The notes beneath the pieces were generated by a model that saw only the letters and a program-made list of their open reading frames with translations, was not told where the DNA came from and made no database searches. Shown one piece after another: positions 54,583-63,519 of a stretch of DNA of 64,000 nucleotides (position 1 is the first letter of the stretch; every line of letters begins with the position of its first letter). The position numbers were made by a program, and so were the translations under genes. The stretch comes from Cryomorphaceae bacterium (GTDB taxonomy: Bacteria; Bacteroidota; Bacteroidia; Flavobacteriales; ECT2AJA-044), in assembly GCA_017798125.1 (NCBI GenBank), contig CP059070.1:620001-684000 (forward strand), in the 5' to 3' direction.

Positions 54583-55833
54583 TCAGTCTACTTTTTTGAA
54601 TAAAACAGAGGCATTGTGCCCTCCAAATCCGAAGGTATTGCTCAGTGCTGCACGAATCTCGCGGTCTTGGGCTTTGTTGAAGGTCAAATTCAACTCGCTA
54701 TCCAAATCCGGATCATCGGTGAAGTGGTTAATGGTCGGAGGCACCTTGCCGTGTTGCATTGCCATAACGGAGGCAATAGCTTCCACTGCTCCGGCAGCTC
54801 CAAGCAAATGACCGGTCATACTCTTGGTTGAAGAGATGTTCAAGGTGTACGCGTGTGGACCAAAGACTTGTTGGATGGCTTTGGTTTCAGCAATATCGCC
54901 AAGGGGCGTACTGGTTCCGTGAACGTTGACGTAGTCGACTTCTTCAGGCGTCATTCCAGCATCTTCGAGTGCAGAAAGCATCACATTTTTCGCGCCGAGC
55001 CCTTCTGGGTGCGGTGCCGTCAAGTGATGGGCATCTGCAGACATTCCCCCTCCAGCTACTTCTGCATAGATCTTGGCGCCGCGCGCTTTCGCGTGCTCGT
55101 ATTCTTCCAAGATCAAAGCGCCCGCACCTTCTCCCAACACAAAACCGTCACGATCCTTGTCAAAAGGACGTGAAGCCGTTGCGGGGTCGTCGTTGCGTGT
55201 GCTCAAGGCGTGCATGGCATTAAAACCACCGATTCCAGAATCGACCACGGCCGCTTCTGATCCTCCGGTAACCATAATGTCCGCCTTGCCCAAACGGATG
55301 TAGTTGAACGAGTCGATAATCGCGTTCGAAGAACTCGCACACGCCGAAACGGTGGCGAAATTCGGTCCGCGAAGACCGTATTTGATGGAAATTTGCCCGG
55401 CAGCGATATCAATGATCATTTTCGGGATAAAGAAAGGATTGAAACGCGGTGTTCCATCTCCTTTGAAGTAGTTTTCTGTCTCTTGGCTGAAGGTCAAGAA
55501 CCCGCCAATACCAGAACCCCAAATCACCCCGGCACGATCATGATCAATGGCATCCAAATCCAAGCCTGAATCCGCCATGGCTTCTTCAGCCGTTACCAGT
55601 GCATACTGGGTAAAGGGATCCATTTTGCGCGCCTCCTTGCGATCTAAATGCGCTAGGGGATCGAAATCCTTCACCTCACAGGCGAAGCGCGTTTTGAACT
55701 TGGAAGCGTCAAACTTGGTAATAGGTGCAGCGCCACTCTTTCCGTTGGATAACCCTTCCCAATATTCAGCAAGGGTATTTCCAATCGGTGTGAGCGCACC
55801 CATTCCGGTGACCACAACTCGCTTTAATTCCAT
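54583..55833 (-). CDS. fabF: Beta-ketoacyl-ACP synthase II
   Basis: 416 residues, fatty-acid elongation. Catalytic Cys in SACASSSNA (about residue 165), His in [11 protein letters not shown] and NHis in [11 protein letters not shown]. The adjacent acpP, 12 bases upstream, provides the substrate carrier; this acpP-fabF-rnc order is common in bacteria. Confidence 0.97.
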   Translation of the reverse strand: MELKRVVVTGMGALTPIGNTLAEYWEGLSNGKSGAAPITKFDASKFKTRFACEVKDFDPLAHLDRKEARKMDPFTQYALVTAEEAMADSGLDLDAIDHDRAGVIWGSGIGGFLTFSQETENYFKGDGTPRFNPFFIPKMIIDIAAGQISIKYGLRGPNFATVSACASSSNAIIDSFNYIRLGKADIMVTGGSEAAVVDSGIGGFNAMHALSTRNDDPATASRPFDKDRDGFVLGEGAGALILEEYEHAKARGAKIYAEVAGGGMSADAHHLTAPHPEGLGAKNVMLSALEDAGMTPEEVDYVNVHGTSTPLGDIAETKAIQQVFGPHAYTLNISSTKSMTGHLLGAAGAVEAIASVMAMQHGKVPPTINHFTDDPDLDSELNLTFNKAQDREIRAALSNTFGFGGHNASVLFKKVD

Positions 55834-55845
55834 AAAAATGGAGGC

Positions 55846-56079
55846 TTATTTTGCTTCGTCGATGTACTTGATGGCCTCGCCAACAGTACCGATGTTTTCT
55901 GCTTGATCGTCTGGGATCTGGATGTCGAATTCTTTCTCGAATTCCATGATCAACTCAACTGTATCGAGTGAATCAGCACCCAAATCGTTGGTAAAGCTCG
56001 CTTCTGGAGTTACTTCATTTTCGTCAACTCCGAGTTTGTCAACGATAATCGCTTTTACGCGTGATGCAATGTCAGACAT
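55846..56079 (-). CDS. acpP: Acyl carrier protein
   Basis: 77-residue acidic protein; phosphopantetheine attaches to Ser37 in [12 protein letters not shown]. Carries growing acyl chains for FabF and others. First gene of the long minus-strand run. Confidence 0.97.
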   Translation of the reverse strand: MSDIASRVKAIIVDKLGVDENEVTPEASFTNDLGADSLDTVELIMEFEKEFDIQIPDDQAENIGTVGEAIKYIDEAK

Positions 56080-56126
56080 GTCTTTATAGGTTTAGACTGT
56101 TAGTATGCAAATAAAGAAATATTCCG

Positions 56127-56134
56127 CAAATATA
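56127..56134 (-). promoter_or_regulatory. Candidate -7 element of the acpP operon
   Basis: On the minus strand TATATTTG, exact TAnnTTTG match about 48 bases before acpP, in the divergent gap with purN. No correctly spaced TTG. Confidence 0.45.
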
Positions 56135-56187
56135 AGCCGTCTAGATAACTTGGTCTCTCTTTCTCCAAAAAAAGCGAATTTTACACC

Positions 56188-56760
56188 ATGTCTACAGCAC
56201 TCGCCATACTCGCTAGCGGCTCCGGATCTAATGCCGAAAACATAGCGCGGTACTTTAAAAACCACACCGATATCGAGGTTCGGGTCATCCTCTCGAATAA
56301 AGCTGATGCGAAGGTTCTCGAACGAGCAGATCGCTTAGGTATCCCTGCGCACGTCTTCAATAAAGAGCAATTTCAGAATCCGGATCACATGCTCCCACTC
56401 TTGCGTCAGTACGAAGCGGATTACCTCATCTTAGCCGGTTTTTTATGGTTGGTCCCCTCGTATTTGGTCGAGAGCTACGAGGATAAGATCATCAATATTC
56501 ACCCTGCACTTCTTCCGGCCTATGGAGGCAAGGGCATGTACGGGGCTCGTGTTCACCGAGCGGTAGTGGCTGATGGCGCTTCAGAATCCGGCATTACCAT
56601 ACATTTTGTCAACGAAAAATACGATGAAGGCGCCGTGATTGCTCAATTCTCCTGCCCAGTAGAGCCCGGTGATACGGCTGATGACTTGGCCGCGCGCATT
56701 CACGAATTGGAATACGCCCACTTCCCGAGTACCATCGAAAAAGTCATCCATGAAGATTGA
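56188..56760 (+). CDS. purN: Phosphoribosylglycinamide formyltransferase
   Basis: 190 residues; transfers formyl from 10-formyl-THF to GAR in purine synthesis. LASGSGSNAENI binds phosphate, IINIHPALLPAYGGKGMYG carries the catalytic His with Asn, and HFVNEKYDEGAVIAQ the catalytic Asp region. Overlaps rnhA by 11 bases. Confidence 0.96.
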   Translation: MSTALAILASGSGSNAENIARYFKNHTDIEVRVILSNKADAKVLERADRLGIPAHVFNKEQFQNPDHMLPLLRQYEADYLILAGFLWLVPSYLVESYEDKIINIHPALLPAYGGKGMYGARVHRAVVADGASESGITIHFVNEKYDEGAVIAQFSCPVEPGDTADDLAARIHELEYAHFPSTIEKVIHED

Positions 56761-57205
56761 TCTATACACCGATGGCGCAGCGAGCGGGAATCCCGGTCCA
56801 GGAGGCTATGGCATTGTGCTTGAAGCCGGAAAGCACCGTAAAGAGATGTCGGAAGGGTTCAGACGAACCACCAACAACCGAATGGAATTGCTCGCGGTTA
56901 TCGTTGGACTTGAAACCCTGAAGATTCCGAACAGTGAAGTTACGGTGTGGAGCGATAGCAAGTACGTAGTGGATGCCGTGGAAAAAGGATGGGTGTTCAA
57001 CTGGGTCAAGAAAGACTTTAAGGGTAAGAAAAACGAAGACCTTTGGAGACGGTTTCTACGCATCTACCCCAAGCACCGAATCAAGTTCCGCTGGATTAAA
57101 GGCCACAACGACCATCCTCAAAACGAGCGCTGCGACCGATTGGCCGTTGAAGCGGGCAAGCAGCCCGTACTTCAAGTGGATCAGTGGTACGAGACGAACG
57201 GTTGA
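56750..57205 (+). CDS. rnhA: Ribonuclease HI
   Basis: 151 residues; degrades RNA in RNA-DNA hybrids. Catalytic residues appear in order: Asp in LYTDGAASGNPGPGG, Glu in NRMELLAV, Asp in VWSDSKYV, and the final Asp in ERCDRLA. ATG 56750 is the natural start (MKIDLYTDG); it lies within the end of purN, so the two are coupled. Convergent with the M1 aminopeptidase. Confidence 0.96.
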   Translation: MKIDLYTDGAASGNPGPGGYGIVLEAGKHRKEMSEGFRRTTNNRMELLAVIVGLETLKIPNSEVTVWSDSKYVVDAVEKGWVFNWVKKDFKGKKNEDLWRRFLRIYPKHRIKFRWIKGHNDHPQNERCDRLAVEAGKQPVLQVDQWYETNG

Positions 57206-57207
57206 TC

Positions 57208-57223
57208 ATCGCGCCGTAGGCGC
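57208..57223 (-). repeat. Dispersed mini-hairpin at the rnhA/M1 peptidase convergent junction
   Basis: GCGCC-TAC-GGCGC-GAT on the minus strand, perfect stem, followed by GATGA. It occupies most of the 28-base gap between the two converging genes. Confidence 0.65.
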
Positions 57224-57233
57224 AATCCCTCAC

Positions 57234-59801
57234 TTAACGTCCCCAATAGCTCTTCAAGGTTGCATTGGTTTCCGCCGCCTTGATTTCTGCCATTTCAACG
57301 CCCAAACGCTCCACCATGGAAGCGAGCCATTCTGGAGCACCTTCTTCTTCGCCGCGCTCTTTAAGTCCGTCGCGCAGTTCCTCGAGGTTGGTCATCGCGG
57401 TATATCGCAAATACCAAGGGCTCGCCGTACGCGCAGCATTGGTCAAGGTCGGATAACCGTCCGCGACCACGCCTTCCTCTTGGCGGGCTAGGTAGTCCGC
57501 GTAAAATCCGCGAAGGCTAATGGCACCGAAGCCGCTGGCCTCGGCCGCTTGCGTTTTCATAAACTCCGCATCGTTCTTATCACCGTGATCGGCAATTACG
57601 CGCATGCAGGCGCTGACCAAGTCAGTTTTGGCGTCTGGCCCCAACTTGCGGGCCTGGTTGAGGGCAGATTCGGCATCGTGCCCCGCCAAGCCTCGTAGAG
57701 AAGCCGCATTTACGCTGTATGAGTCATCGCGCAAGCGGTTCATGTAGAACGCTTCGTCCGTTTCTGCATAGAGGTTCGCCATGGTCTCCACGGCGGCTGT
57801 TCGCACGGATGATCGCTCATCGCCATAGGCCATTTCTTTAACCACCGGCTTCAATGAAGCCGCCTTGGTGGAGTCCGCGTTGCTCAATCCGCGGAGGGCT
57901 TGAATCCTCAAGTATGGATGCGCGTCATCCAGAGAGGCCAATACCGTTTCGGTGACGACCGCCGTATCTCCCGAGGCCAACAGGGCGGCCTGAGCATCGA
58001 TTCGGTCCATCAATTTATTCCCGTGTACATAGAGTGCCTGAAAATCTTCTATTGAACGGTTATCAGTTACCTGGGCCAAAAGCATGCGGTCGCCATCGAA
58101 GTTGACCAGCACTGGTTTGTTAGCGCTCTTAAATCGGAATTCTTCTTCCCCTTCATCAATGATCACGTCGTGACGGAGCATTTGATCTTCGTAGTGCAAA
58201 TCGATGGCCACCGGAAGGTAGTACAAGGGGGTCTTCTCCAAGTCCTGGGTCTGCTTCACACGAACGATTTGCTCGCCTGTAGAATCGCTGTAGGCGTACT
58301 CCACTTCAAGCTGTGGATGTCCCGAGGCCAAGAACCATTGGTTGAAGAACCAATTCAAGTCTTCTCCAGTAACCTTCTCCATGGCCAAACGCAGATCGTG
58401 GATTTCCGCTGGCTGGAAGGCGTTGTCGCGCAAATAGGTCCCAAGACCTTCGAAAAATGCCTCATCGCCCAAGTAGTTTCGGAGCATGTGCAGAATGCGC
58501 CCTCCCTTAGCATAGGAGTGGCTGTCAAACATGGCTTCCTTGTCGTTGTAGTCAAAGCGAATCATATCGACCTGCTTACCGCGTTCGAACTCACTGATGT
58601 AGCTCTTCAAATCGCCCCAGATGTGGTAGTCCGCGCTTTCAACTCCGTACGCATGCTCCCGCCACAAGTACTCTCCATAGGTCGCAAAACTTTCGTTCAA
58701 GGGAAGGTTTGACCAACTTTCACAGGTGACCAAATCGCCAAACCACTGGTGAAAGAGTTCATGTGCAATGATATCGTGCTGAGGGCGGTCGAGTACGGTG
58801 CGGTCATCTTGATACACGAAATCTCCATGAATGGTCGCCGAAGTGTTTTCCATAGCACCAGAGACGTAGTCGCGGACAATGATCTGACTGTATTTATCCC
58901 AAGGGAAATCGACACCAAGGAGCTCGCTATAGAATTCGATCATATCCGGCGTCTCACCGAATATGGTGCGCGCATAGGGTTCGTACTCTTCTTCGACGTA
59001 GTAGCTGACTTCAAGATCGCGCCACTCGTCATCCACTTTTTCAAAGGGCCCGATACCCAACATAACCAAGTACGGCGCATGGGGAATGTCCTGTTTCCAA
59101 TAGTCCAGACGCGTGCCGTCGTTGTTTTCCACGCTGTAGACCAAGAGTCCATTCGAAAGCGTACGGTATTCGCTATTGACCGTCAGGAAGATCTCCTGGG
59201 TCATTTTCTGATTAGGTTTGTCGAGCGTTGGGAACCAACAGCTGTTGGATTCTGTTTCTCCCTGCGTCCAAATTTGGCTGCGCTTTTTGGGGTCTTCATC
59301 GAGCGGGTCAATGAAGTAGAGTCCTTTAGCCCCAGCGATGGCGGCAGAGCCAATCCGGTTCAACTCATTTGGCTTAGCCACGTACTCGATGTAAATGGTC
59401 AGCGTATCCTCCCGCGTGAATTCCTTTCCGAGGTTGATGTCGATGACTAGAGAGTCATAGGTATAGCTTAAGTCAGTCAGCACGCTGTCTTCTGCCAGCT
59501 GAATCTTGTACAAGTCAAAGCCCTTGGCCTCAACTTTGAAGTGGTCCGTGGTGTAAAACCAAGGCTTCACGTCCAACCAGGCGCGCCCAATGACGTGCTG
59601 GTTTTCCCAATCGAATTTCAGGTCGAGTTTGGTGTGAATCAAGTCGAACTCCTTGGTCACCTCGGCCTGATAGACAGGGCGCTGTGCCACTAGCGGTTCT
59701 ACAACTTCAATTTCTTCGAGCATGACCGTGTCGGCCTCTTTAGGTCCGCCACAAGAGGCGAGCAACAAAGACCCCAGTGCGGGGAGGATCCAATTTTTCA
59801 T
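57234..59801 (-). CDS. M1 family aminopeptidase lipoprotein with C-terminal HEAT-like repeats
   Basis: 855 residues. Signal peptide with lipobox (LLLASCGG) anchors it in a membrane. N-terminal beta domain, then the catalytic domain with zinc motif HELFHQWFGD and third ligand Glu in LPLNESFATY, and the exopeptidase motif GAMENTSA. From about residue 560 the protein is helical with HEAT-like repeats (DAHPYLRIQALRGLSN, ERSSVRTAAVETMANLY). Cleaves N-terminal residues of peptides in the periplasm or at the surface. Start at 59801 is set by the signal peptide; the open frame extends to 60143 across the divergent carrier gene, but that is overlap only. Confidence 0.95.
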   Translation of the reverse strand: MKNWILPALGSLLLASCGGPKEADTVMLEEIEVVEPLVAQRPVYQAEVTKEFDLIHTKLDLKFDWENQHVIGRAWLDVKPWFYTTDHFKVEAKGFDLYKIQLAEDSVLTDLSYTYDSLVIDINLGKEFTREDTLTIYIEYVAKPNELNRIGSAAIAGAKGLYFIDPLDEDPKKRSQIWTQGETESNSCWFPTLDKPNQKMTQEIFLTVNSEYRTLSNGLLVYSVENNDGTRLDYWKQDIPHAPYLVMLGIGPFEKVDDEWRDLEVSYYVEEEYEPYARTIFGETPDMIEFYSELLGVDFPWDKYSQIIVRDYVSGAMENTSATIHGDFVYQDDRTVLDRPQHDIIAHELFHQWFGDLVTCESWSNLPLNESFATYGEYLWREHAYGVESADYHIWGDLKSYISEFERGKQVDMIRFDYNDKEAMFDSHSYAKGGRILHMLRNYLGDEAFFEGLGTYLRDNAFQPAEIHDLRLAMEKVTGEDLNWFFNQWFLASGHPQLEVEYAYSDSTGEQIVRVKQTQDLEKTPLYYLPVAIDLHYEDQMLRHDVIIDEGEEEFRFKSANKPVLVNFDGDRMLLAQVTDNRSIEDFQALYVHGNKLMDRIDAQAALLASGDTAVVTETVLASLDDAHPYLRIQALRGLSNADSTKAASLKPVVKEMAYGDERSSVRTAAVETMANLYAETDEAFYMNRLRDDSYSVNAASLRGLAGHDAESALNQARKLGPDAKTDLVSACMRVIADHGDKNDAEFMKTQAAEASGFGAISLRGFYADYLARQEEGVVADGYPTLTNAARTASPWYLRYTAMTNLEELRDGLKERGEEEGAPEWLASMVERLGVEMAEIKAAETNATLKSYWGR

Positions 59802-59867
59802 GTGGAAAGTGGTTAGGTCCGACAAATATAACTGACTTTTTGTAGCATCGTTTCGTACTTTAGACGC

Positions 59868-60374
59868 ATGATTAAGAGCATTGTCAACGAACGTACTTAC
59901 GAGATCGACTTTGAGCAAAACTCGACCCACAATGGTCAGTTGAATGGACAGCCCTTCGAATTGGACGAAGTTTCGGAAGGCGAAGGTCGGTATCACGTCC
60001 TTTGGGATAATCAATCCTATCGGGTCGAAGTCCTCGAAGCTGATTTCGAATCCAAGAACATGACCCTTCGCATCAATGGAAATAAGTACGAAGTAGACGT
60101 TCGCGATCAATTCGATCAATTGCTCCGCAAGCTCGGTCTGCACAATCTGGGCGCTGCCGCGGTCAATGAAATCAAGGCCCCTATGCCCGGTCTCGTTTTG
60201 CGTATTGAAGCTGAGCCCGGAACGGCCGTAGCCAAAGGCGACGCCTTACTGGTGCTCGAGGCCATGAAAATGGAAAACGTCATCAAGTCTCCTGTAGACG
60301 GCGAAGTAAAGGCCATTAAAGTCAACCAAGGAGACGCGGTAGAGAAAAATCAGGTACTCATCGAGTTCGCCTAA
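59868..60374 (+). CDS. Biotin carboxyl carrier protein of an acyl-CoA carboxylase
   Basis: 168 residues. N-terminal ~90 residues are a beta-rich extension; the C-terminal biotinyl domain has the biotinylated Lys in LEAMKMENV (about residue 134) and the Pro hinge APMPGLVLRI. The length and extension fit stand-alone carrier subunits of propionyl/methylcrotonyl-CoA-type carboxylases in Bacteroidota rather than AccB. The biotin carboxylase and carboxyltransferase are not in this window. Confidence 0.9.
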   Translation: MIKSIVNERTYEIDFEQNSTHNGQLNGQPFELDEVSEGEGRYHVLWDNQSYRVEVLEADFESKNMTLRINGNKYEVDVRDQFDQLLRKLGLHNLGAAAVNEIKAPMPGLVLRIEAEPGTAVAKGDALLVLEAMKMENVIKSPVDGEVKAIKVNQGDAVEKNQVLIEFA

Positions 60375-60395
60375 AGAATCAACGTTCCTGACGAA

Positions 60396-61550
60396 TTAAT
60401 AGGGTAGGCCCCATTGCAATACGGCGTCCTCTACATATATAGAGTCTTGCCCACCTACTCGATACAACCACCCCGTAAATTCCATATCCACGATATAGAC
60501 AAGGTCGCCGTGTTCATTGTCCTTGTAAGGAGTATGGTTGAGAATCTCCAAAGTCTGTTGAGTTCCGCCAAAAATCGGAGCACTGGTATAGCGCTCACCA
60601 TTGGGAGCATCATAAGTGAGGATGGCTTCCCGTGTCGGCGGGCCAGGGGGCAACGGTAAGGGCAATTCCCGATAGTTAAAGGCCGCGTTGCATATTAATT
60701 GCGGTCCAACGTGAATTTCGCGTTGATACACGAAAAAGTTCGCAGAATCTACGGGTAAGTACTGCACCGCCATGGAATAAATCCCCGGTGCGGAATAGGT
60801 GTAATTAAACGTCCAGTCACCCACTATTGGATTGGTCCCATCACCCATATCTACGATAAGCAGTCCTTGATTTCCCAAGACAGGGTCGATGGAAACTTGA
60901 ACCGTATTGTTTCCTCCACCCGATCCGTTTTGCTGTACATCAACTTCCAATATGTGATTGGCCCAGAGGTTGACGAAATTAATCGACGTACAAAAGCCAC
61001 TGTTCAAGACGGTACAAAAGACCGCCACAACCGAATCGGCGCTTGTCAAGTCATACGTGTGCTGAACCGACAACCCTTGTGCTGCAGAACCATCCCCAAA
61101 GTCCCATGATACCACCGGTGTGGCCGGGCCTCCCGTGGGTCCTTGATAATTGAATTCAATGGTTCTCGTATTCGGAATAATACTCGGTGGAGGATTCATA
61201 ACCACACTTCCCGCCTCAAAGGCTGAGTCTGGTATGGCTCCCATAGGATTTTCAGGACGATGGAATAAATTGACTCGAAATTCTGGCTCACAACCGGGGC
61301 AATCTGGATCGTGCATTTCGCCGCGAAGAAGAGTTCCATTCGGAGCCAATGTATCCTGTAAGCGGCTCGTGGACATTCGGTAACCATTGTCTCCAGCGGT
61401 CATCTGTACAGAGTCACCATTCACCAGGCCATTAAACGTAAATACCGGTGCAGGTGATGGATCCCCGGAGTCAAAGGGGCCAATTTCATCCGCGCACCCT
61501 ACTAAGAAAAGCAGGCATAAAGAGAATAGTATGGAACCTATATGTTTCAT
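60396..61550 (-). CDS. PKD-domain lipoprotein, last gene of the sigma-factor operon
   Basis: 384 residues. Lipoprotein signal peptide (ILFSLCLLFLVGC). Two PKD-type beta-sandwich domains are visible from VVSWDFGDGSAAQGLSVQHTYD (about 170-190) and from LLIVDMGDGTNPIVG to YTYSAPGIYSMAVQY (about 255-300). PKD domains mediate binding at the surface. Start at 61550 chosen for the signal peptide; it overlaps the upstream gene by 4 bases (ATGA), so its synthesis is coupled. No enzymatic motif. Confidence 0.8.
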   Translation of the reverse strand: MKHIGSILFSLCLLFLVGCADEIGPFDSGDPSPAPVFTFNGLVNGDSVQMTAGDNGYRMSTSRLQDTLAPNGTLLRGEMHDPDCPGCEPEFRVNLFHRPENPMGAIPDSAFEAGSVVMNPPPSIIPNTRTIEFNYQGPTGGPATPVVSWDFGDGSAAQGLSVQHTYDLTSADSVVAVFCTVLNSGFCTSINFVNLWANHILEVDVQQNGSGGGNNTVQVSIDPVLGNQGLLIVDMGDGTNPIVGDWTFNYTYSAPGIYSMAVQYLPVDSANFFVYQREIHVGPQLICNAAFNYRELPLPLPPGPPTREAILTYDAPNGERYTSAPIFGGTQQTLEILNHTPYKDNEHGDLVYIVDMEFTGWLYRVGGQDSIYVEDAVLQWGLPY

Positions 61551-62977
61551 CGGAATAAGCTGTAATGTACTCCAACGCGTACCTGCCAGGGTACAGGCGC
61601 CAGTGCTTCTGAGTCCAATAAATCTCGATCCAAGAGGTAGTAATTCACCGCGGTATTCAGAGCCAGGCGGTCGCTGATTCGCCACTGATAACCAGCGGAC
61701 CAGCTCACATTCCAGCGACGCATGCCGTGGACGTATCCATAGGTCTCATAGCTTCCCAGCGATTCTACATCATACCATTCGTGCAGCTCTTCCGATACCT
61801 GGACTTGTGTCGGGAGCATGTAGGTGACCCCAAAGCCGCAGGTCATGAAGTGACGGTTGGCGAATCGGTAGCGCACACGTACAGGCATCTCTAGTTGAAC
61901 GCTTTGGTCCGCTTTAATGTAACGCACTTGAGTAGCTGCACCCATACCGTATACCGTTCTAGCAAACGTGACCGACCCCTGCGTACCGGCGATCAAATAT
62001 CCTGTGAGTTCCGCTTCCCAACTGAATCGATCATCCAAATGATGAGCATAGCGCAACCCGAATTCAGGTGAGTAATTCGTAATGTCGAAACCGTCTGGAA
62101 CATCAGCGAGTCGCATAGAACGGCCGGCGGCGATCAAGGCCCAGTCATGCTCGCCTTCAGGACCTACGCCCTTCTTCTCAGGAGGCAAAACAAAATCACT
62201 CGGAGCCGCACCAGAACCTTGTGGACCAGCGTCCACCAACGCAACATTGAATGTGGAGGCATTCAATTTTTCTAGATCTACTTTAGTGGCCAAAGCTCGA
62301 TCATCAGACTCCGTTTCACCTTTTTCAACCGGCGCAGCGGCCATATGGGAAGCATCACTTTGAGCCTCAGCTCCCATTGATTCCGCAGCTACTGGAGGTG
62401 TCCCAGAACCATCGATAGACCCTGAGGCCATACCCTCTATCACTCTTGAATTTGAGTTCTCTTGATCTGTAACCGAACCCAGGTCAGCTGAAGTCTCCGT
62501 CACCGAGCCCTCGCTAGTTGAGGTCCCAGTCAAAGATCCGGAAGCATCGTCCAGTTCAAAAGTTGCCGGAGCTTCTTCCTGCTCCGAGTCAGTCGTCGGT
62601 GCAGTTGTTTCTTCTGCAGCTTGTTCCACAGCCGGAATAGGAGTTTCTTCCAGAGCGTCTGCAGTGTCGAACCAGTTCACCGCTCCGATGGTCAACAACG
62701 CCAGTACCCCAGCTGCTGCAGACCAATAGACCACAGCCTTGCGACGGCGGCGACGAGCCTTCAAGGCTGAATACTGCCCCATAGCCGCCTCGAAGCCAGC
62801 TGTAGTCGCTTCGCCTACCTCAAAGGAAGAAGCGGCGTTTGCAACAGCGGCGTCCACGCGTGTAGGATCGTTGCGGTCCAACATGGCCTCCGCTTCTTCC
62901 CACGAACTCATGGAAAAAAGGAAGTCCTGCTCTCCGGCAGCGTCCTCAAAGCGTTTATCGAACTCCTGATCGCTCAC
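61547..62977 (-). CDS. Membrane-anchored protein with predicted C-terminal beta-barrel, probable anti-sigma partner
   Basis: 476 residues in four parts. Residues 1-78: charged cytoplasmic-type domain (MSDQEFDKRFEDAAGEQDF). About 80-98: one hydrophobic helix (AVVYWSAAAGVLALLTIGA) preceded by basic RRRRRK, i.e. N-terminus in the cytoplasm. About 100-255: low-complexity Ser/Thr/Glu/Ala linker. About 270-476: alternating strands (FGLRYAHHLDDRFSWEAELTGYL to WQVRVGVHYSLF) ending in aromatic-Arg, like an eight-strand outer-membrane barrel. There is no signal peptide. Overlaps the ECF sigma gene by 4 bases. The position suggests an anti-sigma role; this is inference, and I recognise no named anti-sigma domain. 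Confidence 0.7.
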   Translation of the reverse strand: MSDQEFDKRFEDAAGEQDFLFSMSSWEEAEAMLDRNDPTRVDAAVANAASSFEVGEATTAGFEAAMGQYSALKARRRRRKAVVYWSAAAGVLALLTIGAVNWFDTADALEETPIPAVEQAAEETTAPTTDSEQEEAPATFELDDASGSLTGTSTSEGSVTETSADLGSVTDQENSNSRVIEGMASGSIDGSGTPPVAAESMGAEAQSDASHMAAAPVEKGETESDDRALATKVDLEKLNASTFNVALVDAGPQGSGAAPSDFVLPPEKKGVGPEGEHDWALIAAGRSMRLADVPDGFDITNYSPEFGLRYAHHLDDRFSWEAELTGYLIAGTQGSVTFARTVYGMGAATQVRYIKADQSVQLEMPVRVRYRFANRHFMTCGFGVTYMLPTQVQVSEELHEWYDVESLGSYETYGYVHGMRRWNVSWSAGYQWRISDRLALNTAVNYYLLDRDLLDSEALAPVPWQVRVGVHYSLFR

Positions 62978-63519
62978 TTAGCGGCTACTTTTTTGTATTC
63001 AACCATTCGGGCCTTCAGTAATTTTCGAGCATTGGCGACATGCCACTTGCTCGCGCTAATACTGACGCCCAACATCTCACTAATTTCTTTGTGCATATAC
63101 CCATCAATCGCATACAGGTTGAAGATTTCTCGACTCTGCTCCGGCAATTCGCGCACCATGTGCATCAACTCTTCCGCGCCGAATTGCTGATTCATCGGGT
63201 CAAAATCGTGGAATTCTTCTTCTACAACGTCTTCTGGGTAGGTCTCAATCCGTCGTGCATTTTTTCGGTATTCATCGATCGCCGTATTCACGGTAATGCG
63301 CTTCAACCATGCACCAAACGGATAGGTGGAATCGTACTTCTCTAAGCCGAAGAGCACTTTACAAAACGCCAGGTTCAATAAAGCCTCTGCATCGGCACGT
63401 TGATTCGTATACCGGAAGCAAATGCGCATCATGAAGGCAAAGCACAGCCGATATAACTCGAACTGTGCTTTGCGGTCTTCATTGAGACACCTCTGTATTA
63501 ATTCCGGTGCTACGTTCAT
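62974..63519 (-). CDS. ECF (extracytoplasmic function) RNA polymerase sigma factor
   Basis: 181 residues. Region 2 (CFRYTNQRADAEALLNLAF to FGAWLKRITVNTAIDEYRK) binds core enzyme and the -10 region; region 4 (REIFNLYAIDGYMHKEISEMLGVSISASKWHV) is the helix-turn-helix for the -35 region. Starts directly after the T9SS protein's stop codon and overlaps the next gene by 4 bases. It probably activates its own operon, but no candidate ECF promoter is visible inside the window because the operon's beginning lies beyond its end. Confidence 0.93.
   Translation of the reverse strand: MNVAPELIQRCLNEDRKAQFELYRLCFAFMMRICFRYTNQRADAEALLNLAFCKVLFGLEKYDSTYPFGAWLKRITVNTAIDEYRKNARRIETYPEDVVEEEFHDFDPMNQQFGAEELMHMVRELPEQSREIFNLYAIDGYMHKEISEMLGVSISASKWHVANARKLLKARMVEYKKVAAK

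Noticed and set aside
59802-60143. N-terminal extension of the M1 aminopeptidase frame across the biotin carrier gene
   Set aside because: The lipoprotein signal peptide begins at 59801, and the opposite strand holds a complete biotin carrier gene with AMKM motif.
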